Source: Microbacterium soli (GTDB lineage Bacteria; Actinomycetota; Actinomycetes; Actinomycetales; Microbacteriaceae). From it: a stretch of 64,000 bases of DNA. The notes under the pieces were generated by a model, which worked only from the letters and a program-made list of their open reading frames with translations, was not told the DNA's origin and ran no database searches. Position numbers and translations under genes: made by a program. The DNA is taken from the NCBI RefSeq assembly GCF_039539005.1, contig NZ_BAABCP010000001.1, positions 124,001-188,000 of the forward strand. The letters run 5' to 3'. Each line of letters begins with the position of its first letter. Positions within the stretch are counted from its first letter, which is position 1. Of this stretch, positions 1-9,797 are shown one piece after another.

Positions 1-21
1 GGAGGTGTGGGGAGGGACGAC

Positions 22-51
22 GAAGGCCGCCCCACACCCGGGGCGGCCTTC
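22..51 (-). terminator. Terminator downstream of rpsO
   Basis: A perfect 11-bp stem (22-32 pairs with 41-51) closes an 8-nt loop 39 bases after the rpsO stop codon. No long T tract follows on the minus strand, which is common for terminators in high-GC actinobacteria. Confidence 0.7.
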
Positions 52-89
52 CAAGAATGTTCTGCGCGATTGAACGCTGGTGCGATGCC

Positions 90-359
90 TCAGCGACGCA
101 GGCCGAGCCGCTCGATGAGCGAGCGGTAGCGGCTGATGTCGATGTCCTGCAGGTAACTCAGCAGGCGACGCCGCTGACCGACGAGCAGGAACAGCCCACG
201 ACGCGAGTGGTGGTCGTGCTTGTGCTCCTTGAGGTGCTCGGTGAGGTCCTTGATGCGCTGCGTCAGCATCGCGACCTGCACCTCGGGGGATCCGGTGTCA
301 CCGGGGTGCGTCGCGTACTCTTCGATGATCGCCTTCTTGACGTCTGCTTCCAGTGCCAT
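90..359 (-). CDS. rpsO: 30S ribosomal protein S15
   Basis: The 89-residue product has the normal S15 length and the family core: [17 protein letters not shown] early, [21 protein letters not shown] in the middle and a Lys/Arg-rich C-terminus ending LGLRR. S15 is a primary 16S-rRNA binding protein of the small-subunit platform. The ATG at 357-359 is preceded by a GGGG-type ribosome binding site. The reading frame extends further upstream but that part lacks family similarity, so the start is set here. A TAGGCT box at 451-456 (minus strand) would give a leader of about 85 nt. The next gene is divergent, so rpsO looks monocistronic within the window. Confidence 0.97.
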   Translation of the reverse strand: MALEADVKKAIIEEYATHPGDTGSPEVQVAMLTQRIKDLTEHLKEHKHDHHSRRGLFLLVGQRRRLLSYLQDIDISRYRSLIERLGLRR

Positions 360-450
360 AGATTCGATCCCCTCTCTGCTTGTTGCGCGGCGCCCGACGC
401 CTCTTGCGTGGGCTCTCTTCATCCGCGGCCGATCGAACGGCAACCACAAC

Positions 451-456
451 AGCCTA
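451..456 (-). promoter_or_regulatory. Candidate -10 box for rpsO
   Basis: TAGGCT on the minus strand. Transcription from about 444 would leave an untranslated leader of roughly 85 nt before rpsO. No convincing -35 element was seen. Confidence 0.4.
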
Positions 457-489
457 CCAGCAACGAACACCCGGCCGCGTCCGGCCCGG

Positions 490-495
490 TAGCCT
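490..495 (+). promoter_or_regulatory. -10 box (TAGCCT) for the MFS gene, leaderless
   Basis: The last T (495) is 7 nt before the GTG start at 502, the spacing shared by 20 genes in this window. Confidence 0.55.
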
Positions 496-501
496 CGAGA
501 T

Positions 502-1794
502 GTGCAGTTCACGCGTGGTCTTCTCATCGATCTCTCCCCCTTGAAGATCAGCCCCGCATTCGCGCGCCTGTGGGTCGGCTCCGCGCTGGCGGGGATCGGC
601 GGCCAGTTGACCGTCGTCACCGTGATGCTGCACGTGTTCGAGTTGACCGACAGCACCTTCGCCGTGTCGATGATCGCCGTGGCCGGGCTGATCCCGATGA
701 TTCTCGCGGGACTGTACGGCGGCATGCTCGCCGATGCCTTCGACCGCCGCCGGCTCGCCCTCCTCGCCGCGACCGTCGCGTTCGTCGCCACCGCGCTGCT
801 GGCCGCCCTGACCTGGATGCACCTCGAGAACATCTGGTGGCTGTACGGACTGAGCATGATCATCGCGGCGACGAACTCGGTGGGGGTGGCCACCCGCACG
901 GCCATCGTGCCCCGGTTGATCCCGCTGGAGCACCTCACCGCGGCCTCGGCGCTGAACGGCGTCGCGTTCGGCATGACCGTCATGGTGGGTCCGGCCGTGG
1001 CGGGGATGCTCGTGGCGCTGACCGGCTTCGGCTGGACCTACACGATCGACATCATCCTGATGCTCTCACTCTTCCTCGGACTGTGGACGCTGCCCGCGCT
1101 GCGCCCGGAGGGCACCATCGTCCGGCCGGGGCTCGCCTCCCTCGTGGACGGATGGCACTTCCTGCGCAGGGCCGGGAACATCCGCATGCAGTACCTCATG
1201 GACATCACCGCGATGACGTTCGGGCAGCCCCTCACCCTGTTCCCCGCACTGGGAACCGTGCTCCTGGGCGGCGGAGCGTTCACGACCGGCATCCTCACTG
1301 CCGCCGTGGCCGTGGGCACCGTCGCCTCGAGTCTGTTCTCCGGACGACTCGTGCACTACCGCTGGCACGGTCTGGGCATCTCCCGCGCCGTGCAGGCCTA
1401 CGGGCTGACGATCGCCCTGTTCGGGGCGGTGCTGGTGATCGGGCTCTTCCTGCCGCCGGCGTCGGAGCGGACACCGCATATCGCCCTCATCGTCGCGGCG
1501 TGCGTCGCACTGGCGCTGTCCGGAGCCGCGGACAACATCAGCTCCATCTACCGGAACACCATGATGCAGGCCGCCGTCCCCGACACCATGCGCGGCAGGC
1601 TCCAGGGCATCTTCGTCATCGTCGTCGCCGGCGGACCGCGCGTGGGCGCCCTGTACGCCGGGGCACTGGCCACGGTGACGAGCCTGTGGTTCCCGCCGCT
1701 GCTGGGCGGGTTCCTGGTGATCGGCATCGCCGCGATGCTCGCGCGTCTGAGCCCGCGCTTCCGCACCTACGATGCACTGAGCCCCGAGGCCTAG
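502..1794 (+). CDS. MFS transporter, EntS-like exporter family
   Basis: The 430-residue protein has about 12 hydrophobic segments and the MFS loop 2-3 signature ([19 protein letters not shown], about residues 74-92), followed by [19 protein letters not shown], typical of the enterobactin-exporter-like (MFS_3) branch. It is likely a plasma-membrane proton-driven exporter; the substrate cannot be told from sequence. The GTG start at 502 is chosen because a TAGCCT box ends 7 nt upstream and no Shine-Dalgarno is visible. An ATG one frame off at 500 opens no useful frame. The gene stands alone between divergent rpsO and convergent yceI, and its stop codon lies inside the loop of a terminator. Confidence 0.85.
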   Translation: MQFTRGLLIDLSPLKISPAFARLWVGSALAGIGGQLTVVTVMLHVFELTDSTFAVSMIAVAGLIPMILAGLYGGMLADAFDRRRLALLAATVAFVATALLAALTWMHLENIWWLYGLSMIIAATNSVGVATRTAIVPRLIPLEHLTAASALNGVAFGMTVMVGPAVAGMLVALTGFGWTYTIDIILMLSLFLGLWTLPALRPEGTIVRPGLASLVDGWHFLRRAGNIRMQYLMDITAMTFGQPLTLFPALGTVLLGGGAFTTGILTAAVAVGTVASSLFSGRLVHYRWHGLGISRAVQAYGLTIALFGAVLVIGLFLPPASERTPHIALIVAACVALALSGAADNISSIYRNTMMQAAVPDTMRGRLQGIFVIVVAGGPRVGALYAGALATVTSLWFPPLLGGFLVIGIAAMLARLSPRFRTYDALSPEA

Positions 1795-1819
1795 CGCGAC
1801 GCGCCGGGCCTCGGGGCTC
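1779..1819 (+). terminator. Terminator overlapping the end of the MFS gene
   Basis: A 12-bp perfect stem (1779-1790 with 1808-1819) has the MFS stop codon (1792-1794) in its 17-nt loop. It lies between convergent genes and could act in both directions. Confidence 0.6.
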
Positions 1820-1833
1820 GTGACGGGGGCGAC

Positions 1834-2382
1834 TCAGACCTGCAGCGCACCCTGCAGGTCGAGACCGATCGTGACCTCCTTGCCGACCAGCACACCGCCG
1901 GTCTCCAGGGCGGCGTTCCAGGTGAGACCGAACTCCTCACGGTCGATGACGGCCGTGGCGGACGCACCGGCCTTGTAGTTGCCCTGCGGGTCCTTGCCGA
2001 AGCCCCCGAAGTCGAACTCGAAGGTGACCGGCTTGGTGATGCCGCGGATCGTCAGGTCGCCGTCCACGAGGAAGTCCCCGTTCTGCACGCGCGTGCCGGT
2101 CGAGGTGAACGTCATGACGGGGTGGTTCTCGACGTCGAAGAAGTCCGCGGAGCGCAGGTGCGCGTCCCGTCCCTCATCCTTGGTGTCGATGGAGCTCACA
2201 TCGACCTTGGCCTCGACCTTCGCCTCGAGGGGGTTCTCCGGCGCGATCAGTGTGGCCTCCTTCACACCGAAGGTGCCGCGCACCTTCGAGATCATCATGT
2301 GGCGGACGCTGAAGGTGACCTCGCTGTGCGCCGGGTCCAGGACCCAGGTGCCGGAGCGGTAGCCGGGGATCTCGATCGACAT
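1834..2382 (-). CDS. YceI family lipid/polyprenoid-binding protein
   Basis: The 182-residue protein starts MSIEIPGYRSGTWVLDPAHS and carries family landmarks: FSVRHMMISKVRGTFG, DAHLRSADFFDVENHPVMTF and LTIRGITKPVTFEFDFGG. This is the YceI lipocalin-like barrel, whose characterised members bind isoprenoid chains. No signal peptide is visible, so the protein is probably cytoplasmic, unlike E. coli YceI. The ATG at 2382 is chosen over an upstream in-frame start because AAGGAGA lies 7 nt before it and the family domain begins there. An AT-rich block at 2431-2455 upstream is the likely promoter region. Confidence 0.9.
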   Translation of the reverse strand: MSIEIPGYRSGTWVLDPAHSEVTFSVRHMMISKVRGTFGVKEATLIAPENPLEAKVEAKVDVSSIDTKDEGRDAHLRSADFFDVENHPVMTFTSTGTRVQNGDFLVDGDLTIRGITKPVTFEFDFGGFGKDPQGNYKAGASATAVIDREEFGLTWNAALETGGVLVGKEVTIGLDLQGALQV

Positions 2383-2430
2383 GTGTCTTCTCCTTGAAAT
2401 GGTGGGTGCCGTCGTGTGCGACACCCAGTC

Positions 2431-2456
2431 ATAACTTACATTCATTGGAATACATT
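2431..2456 (-). promoter_or_regulatory. AT-rich promoter/operator region of yceI
   Basis: An AT-rich island in otherwise GC-rich DNA contains two copies of TACATTC (13 nt apart) and a short ATTC-N4-GAAT inverted repeat. A TAAGTT box (2433-2438, minus strand) would start transcription about 44 nt before yceI. The repeats suggest a repressor site, but none is identified. Confidence 0.35.
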
Positions 2457-2496
2457 CCCGCGGTCGGCTTGCTCCCAGCGAAGTCAGCCCACGAAA

Positions 2497-2527
2497 GACC
2501 CCCGCCCGCGATGAGCGGACGGGGGTC
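2497..2527 (-). terminator. Terminator downstream of the FKBP gene
   Basis: An 8-bp GC stem (2497-2504 with 2520-2527), with further inner pairing, lies 17 nt after the stop of the minus-strand FKBP gene. Confidence 0.65.
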
Positions 2528-2543
2528 GGGGTTGCGAGCGCGA

Positions 2544-2912
2544 TCAGCCGACCGCGACGAGGTCGATGATGAAGATCAACGTCTTCCCGGAGAGGAAGTG
2601 CCCCGATCCCGCAGGACCGTAGGCGAGATGCGGCGGGATCGTGAGCTCGCGGCGGCCGCCGACCTTCATGCCGGGGATCCCCTCCTGCCAGCCCTGGATC
2701 AGGCCGCGGAGCGGGAACTGGATCGTCTCGCCACGCCCCCAGGAGGAATCGAATTCCTCTCCCGTGTCGTGCTCGACCCCGGCGTAATGCACGGTGACGG
2801 TGTCTCCTGGTTTCGCTTCGTCGCCGTCGCCGACGATGAGGTCGCGGATGACCAGCTCGGCGGGGGCCGGACCGGTCGGTGCGTCGAACTCGGGCTTTGT
2901 GCGATCTGTCAT
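2544..2912 (-). CDS. FKBP-type peptidyl-prolyl cis-trans isomerase (small, cytoplasmic)
   Basis: The 122-residue single FKBP domain contains VTVHYAGVEHDTGEEFDSSW, LRGLIQGWQEGIPGMKVGGR and LAYGPAG, which cover the usual active-site aromatic and hydrophobic positions. It catalyses proline isomerisation during folding. It has no signal peptide, in contrast to the lipoprotein FKBP at 42938-43930. The ATG at 2912 has a GGAG ribosome binding site 5 nt upstream; an ATG three codons earlier has none. It is monocistronic, with a terminator at 2497-2527. Confidence 0.92.
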   Translation of the reverse strand: MTDRTKPEFDAPTGPAPAELVIRDLIVGDGDEAKPGDTVTVHYAGVEHDTGEEFDSSWGRGETIQFPLRGLIQGWQEGIPGMKVGGRRELTIPPHLAYGPAGSGHFLSGKTLIFIIDLVAVG

Positions 2913-3043
2913 GGTCTCCATCAAACCCGAGGGAGGAGGCATGGTCAACGCGATGACTCCGCTGAGCGCGAACTCGTCAAAGTCGCGACAGCGAACGGAC
3001 ACTTGACATCGGAAGAGGTCCGGTGCACCCTGTCATTAGGTCA

Positions 3044-3094
3044 ACTCAGCGCCCGGGAGACCAGCAGGCATCGCCGCGGCACCGGGCGCTGAGT
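3044..3094 (-). repeat. 13-bp inverted repeat, possible terminator for the PrsW-like gene
   Basis: A perfect inverted repeat (3044-3056 with 3082-3094) has a 25-nt spacer and lies 57 nt beyond the PrsW-like stop. The flanking 238-nt gap (2913-3150) holds no gene. The spacer is long for a simple terminator, and the repeat also sits upstream of the FKBP gene, so it could be a regulator site. Confidence 0.5.
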
Positions 3095-3150
3095 GCTGTT
3101 CGGCACGCGGATCGGCACCGCCGACGGCATCCGCTTCGCGGATCGACTCG

Positions 3151-4476
3151 TCAGTATGCCAGCAGTTGCGCTCTGGTCACCCGCGTCCGCAGGAGCAGCG
3201 CCCGCTCGTCGGCCGCGGCATATCCGTCATGTCCGTTGACGGCGCGCTGCCGCACCGCGGCGAGCGCCGTGGCATCGCGGATGAACGACCGCATCAGCCG
3301 GCGCCGGTTCCCCTGAAGGCCCGCCGCCCACCTCAGCGCGGTACGACGACCGGCAGGCGTGGCCAGCATGACGACCTCCTCCGGCGTGAACCAGCCGGCC
3401 GCGGCGTAGTCGTCCAACCGGCGCCGTGTCAGTCGGGCCTCCGCGTGGCGCAGCGCCACGATCGCCAGGATGAAGCCGATGAACAGCGGGATCTGCGTCG
3501 TCGCGTACAGCACGATGAAGTCCCCGAGCAGAGACGAGCCGTTCCAGAACGCGTGCAGCGCCATGGCACCCAGCAGTCCGACGGCACCGGCTCCCACGGC
3601 ACCGGCCGAGGTTGCGCCTCGGCGCACCGCGACACCCATCGCGAACCCGGTGAGAGCGGTGAACATGGCGTGCGCGAACGGCGAGATCAGCCCGCGCAGG
3701 ATGAAGGTCGCGGTCAGGCTCGCCCCACCGCCCTCGATGACGCTCGTCCCGAAGTACTGGATGTTCTCCGTGAAGGCGAAGCCCGCACCCACCAGCGCGC
3801 CATAGACGATCCCGTCGACGGGCCCGTCGAATGCGCGCCTGCCGATCAGCAGCACCATCACCACGCCCAGCCCCTTGGCGGCCTCTTCCACGATCGGCGC
3901 CTGGACGACGGCGGAGAACAGCGGGTCAGCGCGGACGCCCACGAGCACGAGTCCCAGGTCCACGAGCAGGGCGATTCCCACCCCGGCGACCCCGCCCCAG
4001 GCGAGGGCGAAGACCACCAGACTCCGGGGCTCGGGCTCCCACCGGTCGATCAGACGCACCCCGACCAGCACGATGCCCAACGGGATCAGGGCGAGCACCA
4101 GTCCCACCACGGAGGCGCCCGTTCCCAGGAACAGAGCGAAATAGGCGATGAGCGCGAGCATCACGAAGCCGAGGAGCCCGAACACCCAGATCGACACCGA
4201 TCGCCCCCTGCGCACGGGCACGGGAAGCACCGGCATGCCCTGAAGGTCGGATGCGGGTGTGGAACGCGCAGGAGCACCGGCCGTCCCCGTGGCACCCGAC
4301 GCGCCCGCGCCGCTGACGGGCCCCGCGCCGCCACGCGCGAGGTGATCGAACACCGGGCGCGGCGGCTGCCCGTAGACCGGGCGCGGCGGCTGTCCGTGCC
4401 CCTGCTGCGCCGGCTGCTCCACGCCTCGCGAGGACGACGGCTGTGATGACGGCGGGAAGGGGGTTCCAAAGGTCAT
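3151..4476 (-). CDS. PrsW-family intramembrane metalloprotease
   Basis: The 441-residue protein has a Pro/Gln/Ala-rich, probably cytoplasmic N-terminal 95 residues, then about 8-9 membrane segments and a short Arg-rich tail. The PrsW/CAAX-type metalloprotease motifs are present: EEAAKG (about residues 196-201), FAFTENIQYF, HAMFTALTG and HAFWNGS, giving the conserved Glu, Asn and His residues. In Bacillus PrsW cleaves an anti-sigma factor; the substrate here is unknown and no sigma/anti-sigma pair is nearby. A TAGGCT box ends 7 nt before the ATG, indicating a leaderless mRNA divergent from the FAH-family gene. Confidence 0.85.
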   Translation of the reverse strand: MTFGTPFPPSSQPSSSRGVEQPAQQGHGQPPRPVYGQPPRPVFDHLARGGAGPVSGAGASGATGTAGAPARSTPASDLQGMPVLPVPVRRGRSVSIWVFGLLGFVMLALIAYFALFLGTGASVVGLVLALIPLGIVLVGVRLIDRWEPEPRSLVVFALAWGGVAGVGIALLVDLGLVLVGVRADPLFSAVVQAPIVEEAAKGLGVVMVLLIGRRAFDGPVDGIVYGALVGAGFAFTENIQYFGTSVIEGGGASLTATFILRGLISPFAHAMFTALTGFAMGVAVRRGATSAGAVGAGAVGLLGAMALHAFWNGSSLLGDFIVLYATTQIPLFIGFILAIVALRHAEARLTRRRLDDYAAAGWFTPEEVVMLATPAGRRTALRWAAGLQGNRRRLMRSFIRDATALAAVRQRAVNGHDGYAAADERALLLRTRVTRAQLLAY

Positions 4477-4482
4477 GGGGAA

Positions 4483-4488
4483 AGCCTA
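4483..4488 (-). promoter_or_regulatory. -10 box (TAGGCT) for the PrsW-like gene, leaderless
   Basis: The last T (4483) is 7 nt before the ATG at 4476. It is one of a divergent pair with the box at 4524-4529. Confidence 0.55.
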
Positions 4489-4523
4489 GAGGGAGCCTCC
4501 GGTGACGGAGCCGCCCGGGCCGG

Positions 4524-4529
4524 TAGCGT
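4524..4529 (+). promoter_or_regulatory. -10 box (TAGCGT) for the FAH-family gene, leaderless
   Basis: The last T (4529) is 7 nt before the ATG at 4536. Confidence 0.55.
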
Positions 4530-4535
4530 AGAGGC

Positions 4536-5405
4536 ATGCGGTTTGCCCATCTGAACGTGCGCGACTCCGAGACGCCTCTCCTCGCCGTCATCGACGGCGA
4601 GGAGGCCATCCTCGTCCGCGACCTCCTCTCCTCCGGCCCCAATACGCTTCAAGAGCTGATCGCGGGCGGTGACGACCTTCTCCAACGCGTGCGCGACGCG
4701 GTCACCGAGGACCTGGCTCCACGGCATCCGCTCGGCGGGTTCTCGTTCGGCTCCGCTGTCATCGATCCGCCCGCCATCCTCGCCGTGGGACTGAACTACT
4801 CGGCGCACTCGAGCGAGCTCGGGCTGAAGACCGACAAGGCGCCCACCGTGTTCACGCTGTGGCCGAACTCCCTCGCCGGCCACGATCGCACGCTCTCCTG
4901 GCCCCGCCGCCTCAGCGAATCGGTCGACTACGAGGCGGAGCTCGGCGTGATCATCGGCAGGCCCGCCAAGGATGTCTCCCCCGAAGACGCCCTGAGCACG
5001 GTGTGGGGCTACACGGCCGTCAACGACATCACCGCGCGTGACATCCAGTTCGCCGAGGCGCAGTGGTCGCGCTGCAAGTCGTTCGACGGGTTCACGCCCA
5101 CCGGCCCGTTCGTCGTCACCGCCGACGAGATCCCCGACCCGCAGGCGCTGCACATCTGGACCGTCGTGGACGGGCAGACCGTTCAGGACGCCAGCACCGC
5201 GCAGATGGTCCGGTCGGTCGCGACGCTGGTGTCCCACCTCTCGACATCGGTGACCCTGCTGCCGGGCACGCTCATCTCCACGGGCAGCCCGGGCGGAGCC
5301 GGCTACTCGCGCGACCCGCAGATCTTCCTCCGCGACGGCTCGACGGTGACCGTCGGACTCGAAGGCATCGGCGAGCTCACCACGCACTGCCGCATCCTGG
5401 ACTGA
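4536..5405 (+). CDS. Fumarylacetoacetate hydrolase family protein
   Basis: The 289-residue protein has the FAH fold landmarks: LAVGLNYSAHSSELG, the metal-binding DYEAELGVIIG, GYTAVNDITARDIQ, KSFDGFTPTGPFVV and LISTGSPGGAGYSR. FAH-family enzymes use a divalent metal to cleave C-C bonds in acylpyruvates, hydrate 2-oxo acids, or decarboxylate oxaloacetate. The precise reaction cannot be assigned, since no aromatic-degradation genes lie next to it. The start is supported by a TAGCGT box 7 nt upstream. The gene is monocistronic and followed by a very strong terminator. Confidence 0.87.
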   Translation: MRFAHLNVRDSETPLLAVIDGEEAILVRDLLSSGPNTLQELIAGGDDLLQRVRDAVTEDLAPRHPLGGFSFGSAVIDPPAILAVGLNYSAHSSELGLKTDKAPTVFTLWPNSLAGHDRTLSWPRRLSESVDYEAELGVIIGRPAKDVSPEDALSTVWGYTAVNDITARDIQFAEAQWSRCKSFDGFTPTGPFVVTADEIPDPQALHIWTVVDGQTVQDASTAQMVRSVATLVSHLSTSVTLLPGTLISTGSPGGAGYSRDPQIFLRDGSTVTVGLEGIGELTTHCRILD

Positions 5406-5415
5406 TCCGATCACG

Positions 5416-5457
5416 GAGAGCGGGGGCGGATGCCGAACGGCATCCGCCCCCGCTCTC
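5416..5457. terminator. Strong bidirectional terminator
   Basis: A 19-bp perfect stem (5416-5434 with 5439-5457) with a 4-nt loop lies between the convergent FAH-family and aspA genes, and can terminate transcription from both sides. Confidence 0.85.
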
Positions 5458-5471
5458 GGCTCGGTCGACGG

Positions 5472-6926
5472 TCACGCGATGTCTTCGGCCGCGATCACCG
5501 GGATCGCGGAGGTGACCGCCTCCAGCCCCGACAGTCGCGCCGGGGAGATCTGCTTCATGACCTCTTCGCGCGTCATCAGCCCGGCTTCGACGACGAGGTC
5601 GGCGATGTTGCGGTTGGTCAGCAGTGCGGTCTTCGCCAGCGCTGCGGATGCCGCGTAGCCGATGAACGGCGTCAGAGCCGTCACGACGCCGACGGATGCG
5701 CCGACCATCGCACCCAGCCGCTCGCGGTTGGCGGTGATGCCGTCGACGCAGTTCACGCGAAGCGTCCACATGGCCTGGCGCATCCAGGTGATCGACTGGA
5801 AGATCGAGTGGGCGATGACCGGCTCGAAGGCGTTCAGCTGCAGCTGTCCTCCCTCGGCCGCCATGGTCACCGTGACATCAGCGCCGGCCACGGCGAACGC
5901 CACCTGGTTGACGGCCTCCGGGATGACCGGGTTGACCTTGCCCGGCATGATGCTGGAGCCGGCCTGCATGGCGGGCAGGTTGATCTCACCGATCCCCGCC
6001 TGCGGACCCGAGGAGAGCAGGCGCAGGTCGTTGCAGATCTTCGACAGCTTGATCGCGCTGCGTTTGAGGGATGCGGAGAACGACATGAAGGAGCCCGTGT
6101 CACTGGTGGCCTCGACGAGGTCGCCCGCGGTCTGCAGGTTCAACCCGGTGATCTCGCGCAGATGCTTGAGCACGGTGGGGGCGTAGTCCGCGTGCGTGGT
6201 GATCCCGGTGCCGATCGCGGTGGCACCCATGTTGATCTCGAACATCAGCGAGGCGTTCTCGGTGAGACGGCTGTGGTCCTCGCCGAGGGTCGTCGCGAAG
6301 CCGTGGAACTCCTGCCCCAGCGTCATCGGGACGGCATCCTGCAGCTGGGTGCGACCGACCTTGAGGACGTCGTGGAACTCGGACGCCTTCTTCAGGAACG
6401 ACTTGCGCAGCAGGTCGAGCTCGTCCAGCAGCGACCTGAGAGTCAAAGAGAGGCCGATCTTCACGGCTGTCGGGTAGACGTCGTTGGTCGACTGGCTGCG
6501 GTTGGTGTGGTCGATCGGCGACAGGTACGCGTAATCGCCCTTCGAACGCCCCGACATCTCCAGCGCGATGTTGGTGATGACCTCGTTCGCGTTCATGTTC
6601 GTGGAGGTCCCGGCGCCGCCCTGGATGACACCGACGATGAACTGGTCGTGGAACTCCCCGTCGATGACCCGCTGGGCGGCGGCGGCGATGAGGTCGGCCC
6701 GCTCGGCGTCGAGGACGCCGATCTCCTTGTTCGCCCGGGCCGATGCCTGCTTGACCATCGCCAGGCCCCGGATGAGGTCGGGATAGACCGAGATCGGCCG
6801 CTTGGTGATGGGGAAGTTCTGCTCGGCCCTCAGCGTATGCACGCCGTAGTAGGCGTCGATGGGGATCTCGAGGCTTCCGATCGAATCGGTCTCGGTGCGG
6901 GTCTGAATGGGCGCGTCAGCAGCCAT
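5472..6926 (-). CDS. aspA: Aspartate ammonia-lyase
   Basis: The 484-residue protein belongs to the fumarase/aspartase superfamily and makes fumarate plus ammonium from L-aspartate. Landmarks are GGAGTSTNMNANEV, SQSTNDVYPTA, VGRTQLQDAVP and the flexible-loop signature GSSIMPGKVNP with its catalytic Ser (about residue 318). AspA rather than class II fumarase is favoured by the N-terminal IPIDAYYGVHTLRAEQNF and overall length; argininosuccinate lyase is excluded. A good ribosome binding site (AAGGAAGTG) precedes the ATG. A TAGAAT box at 6975-6980 overlaps the stop codon of the upstream metallophosphoesterase and would give a 41-nt leader. Confidence 0.92.
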   Translation of the reverse strand: MAADAPIQTRTETDSIGSLEIPIDAYYGVHTLRAEQNFPITKRPISVYPDLIRGLAMVKQASARANKEIGVLDAERADLIAAAAQRVIDGEFHDQFIVGVIQGGAGTSTNMNANEVITNIALEMSGRSKGDYAYLSPIDHTNRSQSTNDVYPTAVKIGLSLTLRSLLDELDLLRKSFLKKASEFHDVLKVGRTQLQDAVPMTLGQEFHGFATTLGEDHSRLTENASLMFEINMGATAIGTGITTHADYAPTVLKHLREITGLNLQTAGDLVEATSDTGSFMSFSASLKRSAIKLSKICNDLRLLSSGPQAGIGEINLPAMQAGSSIMPGKVNPVIPEAVNQVAFAVAGADVTVTMAAEGGQLQLNAFEPVIAHSIFQSITWMRQAMWTLRVNCVDGITANRERLGAMVGASVGVVTALTPFIGYAASAALAKTALLTNRNIADLVVEAGLMTREEVMKQISPARLSGLEAVTSAIPVIAAEDIA

Positions 6927-6974
6927 TTCACTTCCTTGTGGGGTGGTGGCGGGTTGGATGCGGGGGATGCACCC

Positions 6975-6980
6975 ATTCTA
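6975..6980 (-). promoter_or_regulatory. Candidate -10 box for aspA
   Basis: TAGAAT on the minus strand overlaps the TAG stop of the metallophosphoesterase gene. Predicted transcription from about 6968 gives a 41-nt leader. Confidence 0.4.
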
Positions 6981-7895
6981 GGCCCGAGTGCCCTGCGGCT
7001 TCCTGGAGAACGCCTCCAGCCGCTCCTGCGGCGTCAGCGCCGCCATCCGCGCCAGCCACTCCTCGGTGAAGACGTCGCCGGTGGGCGCGTCCGCCACCGG
7101 CACCACGGTGTGCGTGATGACGCCCGGCCGCACGTGCACGAGCTGGAAGGACTGCGCGGCGTCCATGCCGTTCACCTCGGCGGCGGGGCGACCGAGATTC
7201 ATCGTGTAACAGGTGGAGGAGGCCACGCTCACCGGGATTCCCGCGAACACGCCGAAGGACGAGTAGTGCAGGTGCCCCGCCAGGATGCCGCGCACATCGG
7301 TGCCGCGGATGATGTCGGCCAGCTCGTCCTGATGACGAAGCTCGAGGATGTCGAACAGCGGTACGTGTGCGGGCAGCGGCGGGTGGTGCATGGCCAGCAG
7401 GGTGCCCTCGGGTGCGGGATCGGCGAGCACGTCCGCGAGCCACTCGAGCTGCTCCCGATCCAGGTCGCCGTGATGCCAGCCCGGCACGGACGTGTCCAGC
7501 GCCACCAGGCGCAGGCCCTCCAGCTCCCACACCCCGGTGACCGGCTCCTGCGTGGCCGCGCCGTCGAGGAGCTCGGCGTGCAGCGCAGGTCGCTCGTCGT
7601 GATTGCCGGCCACCCAGACGACGGGACTGCCGAGCTCCTCCGCCACCGGTTCCAGCGTCGCGCGCAGCCGACGATAGGCATCCGGCTCCCCCAGATCGGT
7701 CAGGTCGCCGGTCACCACGATCGCCGACGGATGCGGGTGCACCTGTCTGATGGTCTGCAGCGTGCGGGCGAGGTTGCCCTCGCTGTCGGAGCCGCCCGGG
7801 TGCTTCGCACCGCCCGCGAGGAAGTGCGGATCGCTGAGATGGATGATCGTGTGCGAGGGCTGGGGGTGGCTTCCGAACACGGGCAGATCGCTCAT
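6978..7895 (-). CDS. CpdA-like metallophosphoesterase (3',5'-cyclic nucleotide phosphodiesterase family)
   Basis: The 305-residue calcineurin-like phosphoesterase has all five metal-binding blocks in order: LSDPHF (D, H), GDLTD (D), GNHDER (N, H), HHPP (H) and GHLHYSS (H, H). The spacing and a cap region with CYTMNLGRP resemble CpdA/Icc phosphodiesterases that hydrolyse cAMP with a di-metal centre. Substrate assignment stays at family level. The protein is cytoplasmic, with no signal peptide. A TAGGCT box ends 7 nt before the ATG. aspA follows after 51 nt with its own candidate promoter. Confidence 0.85.
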   Translation of the reverse strand: MSDLPVFGSHPQPSHTIIHLSDPHFLAGGAKHPGGSDSEGNLARTLQTIRQVHPHPSAIVVTGDLTDLGEPDAYRRLRATLEPVAEELGSPVVWVAGNHDERPALHAELLDGAATQEPVTGVWELEGLRLVALDTSVPGWHHGDLDREQLEWLADVLADPAPEGTLLAMHHPPLPAHVPLFDILELRHQDELADIIRGTDVRGILAGHLHYSSFGVFAGIPVSVASSTCYTMNLGRPAAEVNGMDAAQSFQLVHVRPGVITHTVVPVADAPTGDVFTEEWLARMAALTPQERLEAFSRKPQGTRA

Positions 7896-7901
7896 GCCGA
7901 C

Positions 7902-7907
7902 AGCCTA
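7902..7907 (-). promoter_or_regulatory. -10 box (TAGGCT) for the metallophosphoesterase gene, leaderless
   Basis: The last T (7902) is 7 nt before the ATG at 7895. Confidence 0.55.
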
Positions 7908-7939
7908 GAGGCGGGTGCCGACTTCGCGGCCGCCCGGGC

Positions 7940-8271
7940 TCAGTGGCCGATGACGATCAGCAGGATGCCCCCGGCGACGGCCGCCGCGCACAGCACGAAG
8001 CAGCAGATCGCCGCGAGGAACGCCAGCGTCTTCTGCGCCTCGGTCAGCGGATTCTTGCGGGCTGCCTTCTCCGCCTGCTTGGCCGCGCGGCGGATCTCCT
8101 TCGCAGAGAGCACGGTGATCGCATCCGTGAACTCCGCAGGGGTGACGACGGGGACCCGCCCTGCGCGCACCAGCATCCGAAGCCCCAGTGCGTAGAGCGT
8201 GACGATCATGACAGCGCCGACCAGCGCCGCGGCGAAGACGCTGAGGAAGGCCATCCAGTCGATCTCGATGC

Positions 8272-8275
<4 letters not shown>
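7940..8275 (-). CDS. Small two-helix membrane protein, co-translated with pit
   Basis: The 111-residue protein of unknown function has one hydrophobic segment near each end (about residues 8-32 and 84-108). Between them lies a basic, helical cytoplasmic stretch (SAKEIRRAAKQAEKAARKN). Its ATG overlaps the pit stop codon in an ATGA, so it is almost certainly translationally coupled to the phosphate transporter. The Lys/Ala/Glu helix resembles the charged tail of the Pit protein upstream, hinting at a physical partnership; that is inference. Confidence 0.75.
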
Positions 8276-9738
<1,463 letters not shown>

Positions 9739-9797
9739 CGTTCTCTTTCGTTGGGGATGCCTGGAGGGATGCCGGGGGCCGGCGTGACGAACGAAGA

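Noticed and set aside
57..1823. A 588-codon plus-strand frame covering rpsO and the MFS gene
   Set aside because: It is a shadow of rpsO (opposite strand) and of the MFS gene (another frame), with an Arg/Pro/His-rich composition typical of shifted high-GC codons.
5416..5457. Near-perfect 19-bp palindrome considered as a mobile-element end or attachment site
   Set aside because: It lies alone between two convergent stops, with a 4-nt loop and no direct repeats; a bidirectional terminator explains it fully.
5430..8195. A 921-codon open frame on the plus strand
   Set aside because: It runs antisense to aspA and the metallophosphoesterase, is Arg/Asp/His-rich low-complexity translation and matches no family; a high-GC shadow.
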